A stretch of DNA of 64,000 nucleotides, taken from Alteromonadaceae bacterium 2753L.S.0a.02 (GTDB taxonomy: Bacteria > Pseudomonadota > Gammaproteobacteria > Pseudomonadales > Cellvibrionaceae). Numbering within the stretch: the first letter of the stretch is position 1; the number at the start of each line of letters is the position of its first letter. Made by a program: the position numbers and the translations under genes. The stretch lies in NCBI GenBank assembly GCA_007827375.1, contig VISH01000002.1, forward strand, positions 620,001 to 684,000, written 5' to 3'. A model generated the notes under the pieces. The model was not told the DNA's origin. It saw only the letters and a list, made by a program, of their open reading frames with translations, and ran no database searches. Below are positions 1-7,561 of this stretch, piece after piece.

Positions 1-34
1 CTGTGAGACTTTAACCGCGTTCGAAGGCGCATTG

Positions 35-256
35 ATGGAAATGCAATGTTGCGATTGCCAATCAACGCAACACATCAAAGTGCGCGATATGGAACCTAAA
101 TTAACGCGTTGCCATTCCTGCAAATCCCTCCTGGTCGTTGAGCCGGTCACCCGGGCGAAGCCCAACAAAATACTTATTGAATTATTGGTCACTGCTGTGC
201 AATCGGCGGTGCCCGTACCAACTGTTGAACCGAAATTGAAGGCGGTGCAATTATGA
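35..256 (+). CDS. Com-like small zinc-ribbon protein of the prophage
   Basis: A protein of 73 residues with two cysteine knuckles (CCDC near residue 5 and CHSC near residue 27), the layout of a small zinc ribbon. The short N-terminal ribbon resembles Com-type phage translational regulators, but the match is by eye only. I chose ATG 35 because AAGG lies 7 bases upstream; TTG 32 is possible, and the frame stays open to base 2, so a longer protein starting outside the window cannot be excluded. The stop overlaps the next start (ATGA), so it belongs to the prophage early operon. Confidence 0.55.
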   Translation: MEMQCCDCQSTQHIKVRDMEPKLTRCHSCKSLLVVEPVTRAKPNKILIELLVTAVQSAVPVPTVEPKLKAVQL

Positions 257-456
257 TCTTAGAAGTTACTCAGGAACTAATCGACGCGGCGCAACTGTGC
301 GTTGACGCCGATCATGCCCATTTGGAAGCGGTGCGCTCGGGCGATGTTAAAAATACGCAAAAGAGTATGACCGCAATTAATCTCGCTCGCGCAAGCCTGG
401 AGTTGCATGTCTGTGATGTGCTGGCTGCCAAGGGGTTGATCGATGACCGAAATTAA
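253..456 (+). CDS. Small hypothetical prophage protein
   Basis: Encodes 67 residues, mostly predicted helix, with no motif I recognise. It starts within the stop of the zinc-ribbon gene (ATGA overlap) and its end overlaps the next small ORF by 14 bases, so it is probably translated as part of the same compact phage operon leading into the replication gene. Its function is unknown. Confidence 0.6.
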   Translation: MILEVTQELIDAAQLCVDADHAHLEAVRSGDVKNTQKSMTAINLARASLELHVCDVLAAKGLIDDRN

Positions 457-592
457 GAAAATCACTTTTAACAATTTACTGCGTGCGCTGCGCTATATCG
501 ATAGGGCGTTATGCTTGGGGTATGTGTGTTCGATGGTCGTTGAACCTGGGCGCTGGATCGTGCATGTTATTAGGCTTGAGTGTGTCTATTAA
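443..592 (+). CDS. Very small hypothetical prophage protein (49 aa)
   Basis: A 49-codon ORF (begins MTEIKK, ends LECVY) that fills the gap between the preceding gene and the replication initiator. It overlaps the preceding gene by 14 bases and its TAA overlaps the ATG of the replication gene (TAATG). That tiling is typical of coupled phage genes and is the main support. No family is recognised. Confidence 0.5.
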   Translation: MTEIKKITFNNLLRALRYIDRALCLGYVCSMVVEPGRWIVHVIRLECVY

Positions 593-2214
593 TGTTTGAA
601 GCTTTAGCAAAAATAGGTACTCCAGAGTGTCGCGCCTTCGCCGCGCGCATTTTTACTCGTCATGCGTATATCGATCAATTTTTAAAAACATCATACATAC
701 GTTGGGCGCGTGATCGCGGCCACGTCTACGCCAATATTCAGCTACGAAAAATAGATCAAGAGTTAAAAGCGGGCGGTGAGTTCTCCACTTCCATGGATGA
801 TCAATCTATTCGTGATCTTGCCAGTGTGCGCGCTATTCAATGTAAAGGGTTGTACTCCCACTATGCAGGCAAAGAGGACTTGCTCAACACTGGATGGCGA
901 TTGTTTGAGTTTTGTGAGTCGGTGGGCGTTGAGTTTCCAGTGGGCAACACGGAACACGATAGGGGCTTTTATAAAGTACTTTGCCCTAAGGTGTTACGCG
1001 CTGCTAATCGTGTGTCTGATCAACGCTGGTGGCGGCGTCAGTTGCGTGTGATGTATGGCCGCAACACGGAATCTGTTTTGCGTTCACTCGGGTACGTTCG
1101 CAAGGGCAAATCGGCCTATGTTTCCAATTGGGCTTTTGCCAGGTGGAAGGCGGCACAGGCTCGCAATAAAAAAACCATGTCGGGTATGGAGGCGGTTAAC
1201 GAAGATGGCGACATTGTGTTAATGGAAAGTTGTATTGAGAAAAGCGTTGCGAATCCAGAAAACCGCCGTAATGAATTAATGGTTCGTATGCGTGGCTATG
1301 AAGAAATAGCCGAAAGCATGGCATACATGGGGCTCTTTTTTACTCTCACTTGTCCTTCAAAATATCACGCGCAATTAGAGTGCAGTGGTGTCAATCAAAA
1401 ATTTAATGGCGCTACGCCAGCCGAAGCAATGACGTATTTAAACGGTGTCTGGGCGCGTATTCGTGCGGCCTGGGCACGTAATGGAATCAAGCTGTTTGGC
1501 TTTAGAGTTGCGGAACCACACCATGATGGCACACCACATTTTCACTTGCTTTTGTTCTGTGATCCTGCAGTTTGCGATACCGCTTGTAAATTATTTGGCG
1601 AACATGCCATGGCAGAAGATGGTGATGAAGACGGTGCTGACAAAAGCCGATGGGACGTTAAAAAAATTGATCCTGTACAGGGAACGGCGGCCGGTTACAT
1701 CGCGAAGTATGTCTCTAAAAACCTCGACGGATTCCAAGTGGGAGTTGATGAGGAGGGAGAATGTCTCGCCGATGAGGGCGCGATGCGTGCGCGTGCGTGG
1801 GCCTCCCTTTGGGGAATTCGCCAGTTTCAGCAGATTGGTAGCGTTAGCGTCACGGTTTGGCGAGAGCTACGGCGCAGGCGCGACCCTCTGACCGAATGCG
1901 ACCCGCAAGAAATAGAAGCGTTAAGAGCTGCGGCAGATCGTGGTGACTGGCGGGAATTTGTTGAGCTAATGGGTGGGGCTACTGTGCGCCGTAATGATCA
2001 GTTGTTGCGCCCGTTTTATCACGAAGATGACAACCAGCCTACGCATTACGGCGAAGCGCTACGCCGTTTAATTGGTGTTTGGTTGCAGCCTGTTGCTCGG
2101 GCTCTCGGGCGGCGTTTGTTGGTGACTCGTGATCATGTTTGGAAAATCCGGCAACGCGATAGCGTGGCCGGTAAGGTGGCGGCGCAGCCGCCGCCCTTGG
2201 ACTTGTGTCAATAA
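592..2214 (+). CDS. Rolling-circle replication initiator, HUH endonuclease (phage gpA type)
   Basis: A 540-residue protein expected to nick one strand of the phage origin, stay joined to the 5' end through a tyrosine, and start rolling-circle replication. All three HUH motifs are visible: motif I (FTLTCPS, residues 250-256), motif II with the metal-binding HxH (H316, H318 in TPHFH), and motif III with two candidate catalytic tyrosines in YIAKYVSK (Y369 and Y373), the two-tyrosine layout of the phiX174 gpA class. The start at ATG 592 is chosen over an upstream GTG at 580 because it couples to the preceding stop. Corticovirus PM2 also replicates with an initiator of this broad class. The family call is firm; the origin position was not found. 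Confidence 0.9.
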   Translation: MFEALAKIGTPECRAFAARIFTRHAYIDQFLKTSYIRWARDRGHVYANIQLRKIDQELKAGGEFSTSMDDQSIRDLASVRAIQCKGLYSHYAGKEDLLNTGWRLFEFCESVGVEFPVGNTEHDRGFYKVLCPKVLRAANRVSDQRWWRRQLRVMYGRNTESVLRSLGYVRKGKSAYVSNWAFARWKAAQARNKKTMSGMEAVNEDGDIVLMESCIEKSVANPENRRNELMVRMRGYEEIAESMAYMGLFFTLTCPSKYHAQLECSGVNQKFNGATPAEAMTYLNGVWARIRAAWARNGIKLFGFRVAEPHHDGTPHFHLLLFCDPAVCDTACKLFGEHAMAEDGDEDGADKSRWDVKKIDPVQGTAAGYIAKYVSKNLDGFQVGVDEEGECLADEGAMRARAWASLWGIRQFQQIGSVSVTVWRELRRRRDPLTECDPQEIEALRAAADRGDWREFVELMGGATVRRNDQLLRPFYHEDDNQPTHYGEALRRLIGVWLQPVARALGRRLLVTRDHVWKIRQRDSVAGKVAAQPPPLDLCQ

Positions 2215-2234
2215 CTGTACGGGGTGGAATTCAA

Positions 2235-2405
2235 GTGTTTGGAGAAATTACGAAATATTCAAAAATCTGGTTAATCACTGGCTTACTGATTAAGGCAATT
2301 TTTGCGCTGTCGGTGCTGGTATTGGTGTTCGGCATCACCTTTGGCGATGGCGGGCGTTTTTCAATCGAATGGGCACCGGGGGTGCAGTATGAGCGAACCG
2401 AATAA
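2235..2405 (+). CDS. Small prophage membrane protein
   Basis: Encodes 56 residues with one strong hydrophobic segment (about residues 12-32, rich in L, I, V and A) and a short polar tail, so probably a single-pass inner-membrane or virion-membrane protein. GTG 2235 is preferred because a GGGGTGG purine run lies about 8 bases upstream; a GTG at 2205 would overlap the replication gene. Its end overlaps the next gene by 17 bases. Family unknown. Confidence 0.5.
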   Translation: MFGEITKYSKIWLITGLLIKAIFALSVLVLVFGITFGDGGRFSIEWAPGVQYERTE

Positions 2406-2814
2406 GTTATTAGGGCATTGGACGTGCCCGGAAGGCGGCAAAGCAGACGTGTACCAAACCAAAAAACGCGGGCGGCATTTTTACACCCGTTGCGATTGCT
2501 GCGGGCTCCAGCAAGGTACCGGCGCCAGTCGGCAACAGAAAATTTACAACGAAGCGGAATTTATACCGGGCGTTGATTTCCCATTACCGGCCAATGTGAG
2601 CGCGGATAAAAAGCCAGCGTCTCAGCCGGTAACCGAAAAACCCGCCGAACCGGCAAAAGCGACGTTGCCGGATTTCGACCCCAACGAAGCGAAGGAGAGC
2701 GAACCGGAAAGCGAAGCGGTAACCGAACCGGCAAGCGGTAACGGCGGCTTAATGTTGGCTTTGGGCCTAGTGGGTATGGGCCTTGCGGCGGGGGTGGGTG
2801 CATGGATGAGCTAG
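2389..2814 (+). CDS. Prophage protein with N-terminal cysteine cluster and C-terminal membrane anchor
   Basis: A protein of 141 residues in three parts. The N-terminus has cysteines spaced like a zinc-binding knuckle (TCPEGG near residue 12, CDCC near residue 35). The middle is a low-complexity acidic linker rich in E, P, A and S. The C-terminus is a glycine/leucine/alanine-rich membrane segment (about 120-140). ATG 2389 has GGGGG upstream and overlaps the preceding gene. It lies between replication and packaging genes, so a virion-membrane or accessory role is plausible. No family is recognised. Confidence 0.6.
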   Translation: MSEPNKLLGHWTCPEGGKADVYQTKKRGRHFYTRCDCCGLQQGTGASRQQKIYNEAEFIPGVDFPLPANVSADKKPASQPVTEKPAEPAKATLPDFDPNEAKESEPESEAVTEPASGNGGLMLALGLVGMGLAAGVGAWMS

Positions 2815-3323
2815 AGCGACTGGCAAGCGAAGCCGAAAGCGAAGAACAAAGCGAGCAGCAAGCCAAACAAGGCGAACCGGTGAGCGAAGCGGCCGCGCTG
2901 TTAGAGCCCGATATTGACCGAAAGGAAGCGGCCGAAAACCGCGCCGAATCCGTTTTAAAAATCATGGAAGGCGGCGTCAAACTACTGATAGACCAGCGCA
3001 TTCACTTCACTGACGAAAACTACAAAGACGGCCGCGAAAGCCTCGGGGCTGTAATCGATAAATACCACATTCAAGGCGATGGCACCGGGCGAATCCCGCT
3101 TGAGGAAGAGGTGCGCGCGGGTTTCTTTCTGGGATCACTGGCAAAGATCGTCTACCGCTCCAAGCGGTATTTGAGCCAGCGCGACAAGCAACAGCAGCAA
3201 CAGGAACAAGCGAAACATGGCGAAGAACGAAAACACCAAGCTTCCGAACCGTCACACTCAGTACTTGGCGAAGTCGGGTTACGGGAAAACACAGACGTTG
3301 CGCCGCCGTTCCGGAATTCCTGA
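2802..3323 (+). CDS. Hypothetical prophage protein, charged and Gln-rich
   Basis: A protein of 173 residues. The first 40 are dominated by E, A, S and Q repeats, the middle (about 50-125) looks like a folded helical domain, and a short poly-Gln run (near residue 134) precedes a polar tail. Its start overlaps the preceding gene by 13 bases and its last 107 bases overlap the packaging ATPase gene in another frame, a long overlap even for a phage. The stretch repeatedly uses AGCGAA, the same motif found as repeats after the ATPase gene. The function is unknown; its place just before the ATPase suggests morphogenesis. Confidence 0.6.
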   Translation: MDELERLASEAESEEQSEQQAKQGEPVSEAAALLEPDIDRKEAAENRAESVLKIMEGGVKLLIDQRIHFTDENYKDGRESLGAVIDKYHIQGDGTGRIPLEEEVRAGFFLGSLAKIVYRSKRYLSQRDKQQQQQEQAKHGEERKHQASEPSHSVLGEVGLRENTDVAPPFRNS

Positions 3324-3861
3324 GCGTGGCGCCCGCGTGGTGCTGTGGGACAACAACAACGACCACGAAGCGCACCGCTTTAAAAAACTGAGTGATTTTT
3401 TTCGGGCCTTGGCGGCGGCGGATAAATCCGGCCGGGGCTTTCGCATTGCCTACAACGGCGAAGCCGCACCGCACATCTTTGAAAAATGGTGTGAGGGCGT
3501 ATGGTCAATTTTAGATGGCCGCAAGCTCACTTATTGCTTGGTTGAAGAATACAGCGATTGTTGCCGGGGGCCGGGGCTCTTGGATTTTGGCAAGGAACGC
3601 TATCACCGCCGTTTGTGGACACAGGGCCGCAAGTACGGCGCGGTTCTCCAGATCACCAGCCAACGCCCCCAATTAATCAGCAAGGACAGCCTCGGCAATG
3701 CTGGGGTGATTTGGGCGGGCCGTATGGATACCAGCGCAGCCGAACGTATCGGCAAAGAAATTGACGTTCCCTGGCGGGAGATCATGGCGTGCAACGTGGG
3801 GGAGTTTTTTCATAAAACTGAAAAAGACGTACAAAAAATCAAAGTCTTCGAGCCAATTTAA
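3217..3861 (+). CDS. Genome-packaging ATPase, FtsK/HerA superfamily (PM2 P9-like)
   Basis: A 214-residue ATPase expected to pump phage DNA into a preformed membrane-containing capsid. The P-loop is at residues 18-25 (AKSGYGKT, with alanine in place of the usual first glycine). The Walker B strand is at about 104-111 and ends in two glutamates (CLVEE). A glutamine-containing sensor segment, LQITSQRPQ, lies at about 144-152. This compact arrangement just upstream of the capsid gene is the hallmark of tailless double jelly-roll phages such as PM2 and PRD1. The superfamily call is strong; specific similarity to PM2 P9 is inferred from size and synteny. Confidence 0.8.
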   Translation: MAKNENTKLPNRHTQYLAKSGYGKTQTLRRRSGIPERGARVVLWDNNNDHEAHRFKKLSDFFRALAAADKSGRGFRIAYNGEAAPHIFEKWCEGVWSILDGRKLTYCLVEEYSDCCRGPGLLDFGKERYHRRLWTQGRKYGAVLQITSQRPQLISKDSLGNAGVIWAGRMDTSAAERIGKEIDVPWREIMACNVGEFFHKTEKDVQKIKVFEPI

Positions 3862-3923
3862 AGCGAACTAAGCGAAATCTTAAGCGAACTCTAAGCGAAG
3901 TACTCTTGACCAGCTAAGCGTAA
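3861..3923 (+). repeat. Phased AAGCGAA direct repeats
   Basis: Four copies of AAGCGAA start at 3861, 3870, 3882 and 3893, mostly preceded by CT or TT, and a fifth, AAGCGTAA, starts at 3916. The spacings (9, 12, 11 and 23 bases) are close to one or two helical turns. The first copy overlaps the stop codon of the ATPase gene and the rest are non-coding. They look like iterons or an operator array between the replication/packaging and structural modules. The binding protein is unknown. Confidence 0.5.
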
Positions 3924-3981
3924 GCCCTTGTTTACTGAAAGCGTAGTTATTCAACCTTTCAGCAAAGCAAGGGCTTTTTTT
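3922..3981 (+). terminator. Long hairpin with T-run between phage modules
   Basis: Outer arms AAGCCCTTG (3922-3930) and CAAGGGCTT (3968-3976) enclose inner arms CTGAAAG (3935-3941) and CTTTCAG (3956-3962), followed by seven T. This has the form of an intrinsic terminator. The downstream arm also contains the only ribosome-binding-like sequence (AAGGG) for the gene starting at 3982, so the same hairpin could control translation of the structural operon. Confidence 0.6.
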
Positions 3982-4152
3982 ATGTTCGATAAAGTTAAAC
4001 GAGCGTGGCGTGACAATGTAGATACCCGAATTGTGGTGTCTTCGGCGTTGGGTGCTGCGGTATTGGGGGGCATGACTTTTTTGGCGGTTCGCTCGGGTGT
4101 TAAGCCCTTGGCGAAGGCTGCAAAAGTGGTCAAAAATGGGAGTGCCAAATAA
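3982..4152 (+). CDS. Small phage membrane protein, first gene of the structural module
   Basis: Encodes 56 residues with a basic N-terminus (MFDKVKRAWR), one membrane segment (about residues 19-37) and a basic tail. ATG 3982 has AAGGG 8 bases upstream, inside the downstream arm of the hairpin. Its TAA overlaps the capsid gene start (TAATG), so the two are probably translationally coupled. Its size and topology fit the minor membrane proteins of PM2-like virions, which is inference from position. Confidence 0.6.
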   Translation: MFDKVKRAWRDNVDTRIVVSSALGAAVLGGMTFLAVRSGVKPLAKAAKVVKNGSAK

Positions 4153-4970
4153 TGCGTAATACCTTACGACTACCACCCGCCGAAGGGGTGAGCGCGGGTA
4201 CAACGGCCACCGTTCGGCTCACCGGGCCGCGCTGTTACCACGATGTAACCGTGCAGACCAATTTTCCATTTGCGCAAATCAACGCCATTCGCATTGTGGC
4301 CAACAACCGCACGGTGCAGGAATACACCGGGGAAGCGTTGAACGCCTTCAACAAGTTTGACGATCTGCAAGCCACCGATGACACCTTTTTCACGGTGTAC
4401 TTTGATCAGTCCGGTTTGAAGCAGCGTGCACACGAAGAAATGACCGCGTTCAATGTGGGTTCCACGAACCCCAAGGACGGTTCCATTCTGGCTGACCTCG
4501 AATTGCAGTTTGATATTGATGCCGCTGCAACCAATCCTTCGGTGGTGAACTCCTGGGCAACGGTATCACCCGTAAAAGCGGGCGGGCCGGGTGCGATTCG
4601 TTCCATCTATCGCTTGCCGGGTACGGCTGGCGTGTCTGGTCGCTGGGATTTCGACAAGCTGCCTAAGCGCACCCGTGGTGCTCAATTCCTGAGTCGCTTG
4701 TTTATCAAGGCGGCCAACATCACTGAAATTGAATTGCAGCGCGATATGCGCACCAACTGGGAACGCACGGCCGCACTGAACACCCGTTTACAAGGTGACA
4801 GTGACCGCAATCCTCAAGCAGGCTGGTTTGTAATTGATTTTACCGAAGATGGTTATGGCGAAAACCGTCTCGACGTGCGCACGGTTAATGATCTGCGTTT
4901 GAAGGTCACCAGCTCTGGTGCAGAAACCGTTGAAATGTTCGCAGAGTATATCGGCGAGCTTGAAATTTAA
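4152..4970 (+). CDS. Major capsid protein, PM2 P2-like double jelly-roll
   Basis: A 272-residue protein, almost exactly the length of the corticovirus PM2 coat protein P2 (269). It has no signal peptide or membrane segment and appears built of short beta strands, as expected for two stacked jelly rolls forming pseudo-hexameric capsomers around an internal membrane. The N-terminal part (about 1-125) fits a P2 N-domain and the rest a C-domain; the boundary is my estimate. It lies directly after the packaging ATPase and small membrane genes, as in PM2-like elements. The call rests on size, composition and context; a structure prediction would settle it. Confidence 0.7.
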   Translation: MRNTLRLPPAEGVSAGTTATVRLTGPRCYHDVTVQTNFPFAQINAIRIVANNRTVQEYTGEALNAFNKFDDLQATDDTFFTVYFDQSGLKQRAHEEMTAFNVGSTNPKDGSILADLELQFDIDAAATNPSVVNSWATVSPVKAGGPGAIRSIYRLPGTAGVSGRWDFDKLPKRTRGAQFLSRLFIKAANITEIELQRDMRTNWERTAALNTRLQGDSDRNPQAGWFVIDFTEDGYGENRLDVRTVNDLRLKVTSSGAETVEMFAEYIGELEI

Positions 4971-4981
4971 GGGGGTGTCGC

Positions 4982-5296
4982 GTGAGCTTTTTGGATGAAA
5001 TCAAAGGCGATTCTGACCCTTACTTAAAATGGGCGCAAACCTTAATTGGTGGCTATGTGGCGGTGGAGCAGGCGAAACGGCCTGCACCCGCTGCCCCACA
5101 ACCGGACAGTGCCAACAGCTATGTGCAAAGTAACCCGAATGGTAATTACGCACCAACGGGTGCCGATGCGGGTGTAGTCAATACCGCCAACGCGGGCGGC
5201 ATCAATATTGGGGGCTTTACCGTGGGCAAAACCGCACTCGGTGTGAGTGCGGCGGTGTTGCTAACCTTGGGTGCCGTCAAACTCTTTAAGGGGTAG
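4982..5296 (+). CDS. Probable virion membrane protein (104 aa)
   Basis: Encodes 104 residues: a polar N-terminal half with a Pro/Ala-rich stretch, then a glycine-rich segment and a C-terminal membrane helix (about residues 82-101) ending in LFKG. It starts at GTG 4982 with a strong AAGGGGG ribosome-binding site just after the capsid stop. Single-span proteins encoded next to the coat protein are a normal part of membrane-containing phages. No specific family is recognised. Confidence 0.6.
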   Translation: MSFLDEIKGDSDPYLKWAQTLIGGYVAVEQAKRPAPAAPQPDSANSYVQSNPNGNYAPTGADAGVVNTANAGGINIGGFTVGKTALGVSAAVLLTLGAVKLFKG

Positions 5297-5298
5297 CT

Positions 5299-5508
5299 AT
5301 GTCTGCGTTGAAAGTCGAAGGCGAACGCACCAATCAATCGATTGTTTCCACGGTAACCACTGGGGCCAAAAATTTTGGCTCCATTTTTACTAACCCGAAT
5401 GTGCAAGCAGCCAGCAATAATCAGGTCACGGTGTTGGCGGTGGGTGGTTTGATCGTAGTGGCGGGTGTGGTTCTCTATGCCGCCACCAGCAAAAAGCGGG
5501 GGCGTTAA
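5299..5508 (+). CDS. Small virion membrane protein (69 aa)
   Basis: Encodes 69 residues: a polar N-terminus, one hydrophobic segment (about residues 43-61), then a basic tail (SKKRGR). It follows the previous gene by 2 bases (AAGGGG lies upstream of its ATG), and its last base overlaps the next ATG (TAATG). The layout suggests a minor protein of the internal membrane; its role is unknown. Confidence 0.6.
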   Translation: MSALKVEGERTNQSIVSTVTTGAKNFGSIFTNPNVQAASNNQVTVLAVGGLIVVAGVVLYAATSKKRGR

Positions 5509-6164
5509 TGGGCTTTTTCGATAAAACCACCAAAAACCAAACCACCAATGTAGACAACACGCTGGCCGTGAGTGACAACCGTTATTTTGAAGATGCCGGT
5601 TACGTTGAGGGCAACATCACCATTTCTGGTGATGGTAACCAAATCACGCGCACCGATTACGGGGCCATTACTGCCGCGCGGGATTCGGCGGCGCTGGCCT
5701 TCGATGCCGTAGTGCAGCTCAATCAAACCAATGCCGACACCTTGGAAAGCGTCAATTATGAATCGTTAGATTTTGCAAGCGAAGTTGCGCGCGATGCTAA
5801 CCGAACCGTTAGCGATTTAGCACTGACTTCTACAGAGCTGGCGATTGATGCCGCAAACGACTTTTCGGCGCGCAGCTTCGATGCCCTGACCGAAAGCCAA
5901 GAATTTGCGCGCGATTTGAATTACGACTCGTTAGATTTTGCCAGCACCACATTCACCGATGCACTAAACGCAATAGAACGCGATGCCTCTGCATCCCGCC
6001 AACAAACCGCGAATGAAATCAGCAAAGCCTATGACCTGGCCGCAACGCACAGCCGCAGTGAAGGCGGGGAAGCCATGGACAAGGCCGTTAAAGTCATTGC
6101 GTATGGTGGCTTAGGTTTGGGGCTGCTGTTCATTGGTTCGCAATTGTTAATGAAAAAAGGGTAG
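5508..6164 (+). CDS. Structural protein with internal repeats and C-terminal membrane anchor
   Basis: A 218-residue acidic protein. A near-repeated motif (YESLDFAS near residue 84 and YDSLDFAS near residue 145, each followed or preceded by alanine-rich helical sequence) suggests a duplicated helical region. The C-terminus ends in a membrane helix (about 192-213) and a basic KKG tail. It is coupled to the preceding gene (TAATG). The architecture suggests a membrane-anchored strut beneath the capsid or spike. No named family is recognised. Confidence 0.6.
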   Translation: MGFFDKTTKNQTTNVDNTLAVSDNRYFEDAGYVEGNITISGDGNQITRTDYGAITAARDSAALAFDAVVQLNQTNADTLESVNYESLDFASEVARDANRTVSDLALTSTELAIDAANDFSARSFDALTESQEFARDLNYDSLDFASTTFTDALNAIERDASASRQQTANEISKAYDLAATHSRSEGGEAMDKAVKVIAYGGLGLGLLFIGSQLLMKKG

Positions 6165-6169
6165 TTCTT

Positions 6170-7561
6170 GTGAGTAGCAAAAAAACAGCGGTATTTGTTC
6201 GTGATCTGGTGCCGGGTGTACCGCAAACCATAGAAACCGGTTGCGAGTTTGTGTTTATCGAGCGGGCGCGAGAGCTGACCATTGTAGCCGACTCCAACCG
6301 CATGACCGGGCGCCGCTCGGGTGACAATCTGCGATTTGATCAACCGGTAAAGGCCGTCACCATTGAATCCACCATTGAACAGCGGGTAGAACTGGTGCTG
6401 GGGTTTGGGGATTTTAATCGTTTGATCATTGAAGGGCGCTTAGTTCTGGATGACCGAATAGAAACAAACCGGGTTGGTAATGATCGTATGCCGGTTGAAT
6501 TTACCAAAACCTTCGGGCTGGTGACCGCCTCGGGGCTCTCGTATATCGACGATGCACTATTAGCGCAAACAGCCACTTATGATGCGAGTGTTTACGGTTT
6601 TTCCCGTGCGTTTTTCGAGTGGGATTACAAAATTTATTTAGTGCTTGAATCAGAAATACGGGTGTATGACTACGCCGGGACTTTACTTGATACCCTTCCG
6701 CTCGTGGGTTCTCTGGATGACATTATGGGCGGTGATGTCGATCCACAAACCGGCAACGCCTTCATTGTGAACCGCAACGGAATTTCGCGGGTTAACCTTT
6801 ACACCGGCGAAGTGTTCGCGGAATACGCTTCCTCAAATTTTTACACCAAGGTTGGTTTAGGTGCGCGCATGGTCGGCCGCGAATTGGTGTTTAACGATTA
6901 CCAAGAAGATAGTGGTTACGCTCGTAATCAGCGGCTTTTTCGTTACAACGTGGACACCAACCAATTAACAACGCAAGTATTGGGTGATTGTGACGATGGG
7001 TACAAGCAGAACCTGTCCTATGATCCGGAACGCGGCGAGCTGTTGCAGAGTGCGTCGGGCAGCATTGCCTATTACGCCTATGATCACAATTCCGGTACTT
7101 ACTTAGGGGCGCGCTATTCGGCGGTGACGCACGGCGGCGGGTACTTTATCCGCAAAAAGAATGTGCATGTTATCAGTGTCAACAATCGGCTAAATGTTCA
7201 CGTCATTGATGCAATCAGCTATGCCGCACGTTTGTACATTCAAGATGGCCAAGACGTGGCCAGCCGCCGTGAATACAACGTTACCGGGAATTACAGTTTT
7301 ACGAATCGTGGAACCGGCGTGGTGATTCGCGGTAATGTCGTTTCAGCCATTTTGCAAGGGCTCGATGTAGGCGGTGGTTTGAGTGAAAACTATCTCGATT
7401 ACGTGCAAAGCCTGAAATACACAGACGGCTACTACTCGTTGCTACGGGACGCGGGGAGCGCGTCTTTTGCTTATCGTGGTTATGACGATGTTGGCGAATT
7501 ACTGCTTGAATCTGAGGCCACTATAAAACTGTTGCCTCAATATTTAACAGCGCACATCTAA
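6170..7561 (+). CDS. Putative spike / receptor-binding protein
   Basis: The longest structural gene (463 residues), starting at GTG 6170 with AAGGG 8 bases upstream. It has no signal peptide or membrane segment. The sequence appears beta-rich, with tyrosine/glycine-containing strand repeats from about residue 150 to 440 that could form a beta-propeller-like or elongated beta fold; phrases such as GDVDPQTGNAFIVNRNG resemble propeller blades. In PM2 the spike P1 is the equivalent large beta-rich protein. The spike role is inferred from size, fold type and position between the capsid and lysis genes. It is likely the fastest-evolving gene of the element. Confidence 0.5.
   Translation: MSSKKTAVFVRDLVPGVPQTIETGCEFVFIERARELTIVADSNRMTGRRSGDNLRFDQPVKAVTIESTIEQRVELVLGFGDFNRLIIEGRLVLDDRIETNRVGNDRMPVEFTKTFGLVTASGLSYIDDALLAQTATYDASVYGFSRAFFEWDYKIYLVLESEIRVYDYAGTLLDTLPLVGSLDDIMGGDVDPQTGNAFIVNRNGISRVNLYTGEVFAEYASSNFYTKVGLGARMVGRELVFNDYQEDSGYARNQRLFRYNVDTNQLTTQVLGDCDDGYKQNLSYDPERGELLQSASGSIAYYAYDHNSGTYLGARYSAVTHGGGYFIRKKNVHVISVNNRLNVHVIDAISYAARLYIQDGQDVASRREYNVTGNYSFTNRGTGVVIRGNVVSAILQGLDVGGGLSENYLDYVQSLKYTDGYYSLLRDAGSASFAYRGYDDVGELLLESEATIKLLPQYLTAHI

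Noticed and set aside
580..591. GTG at 580 as start of the replication initiator
   Set aside because: It would add four residues inside the preceding ORF; ATG 592 overlaps the preceding stop in the TAATG pattern used throughout this operon.
1445..1891. 148-codon plus-strand ORF inside the replication gene
   Set aside because: An out-of-frame shadow of the HUH protein; internal starts are known in gpA genes, but this frame is different and has no support.
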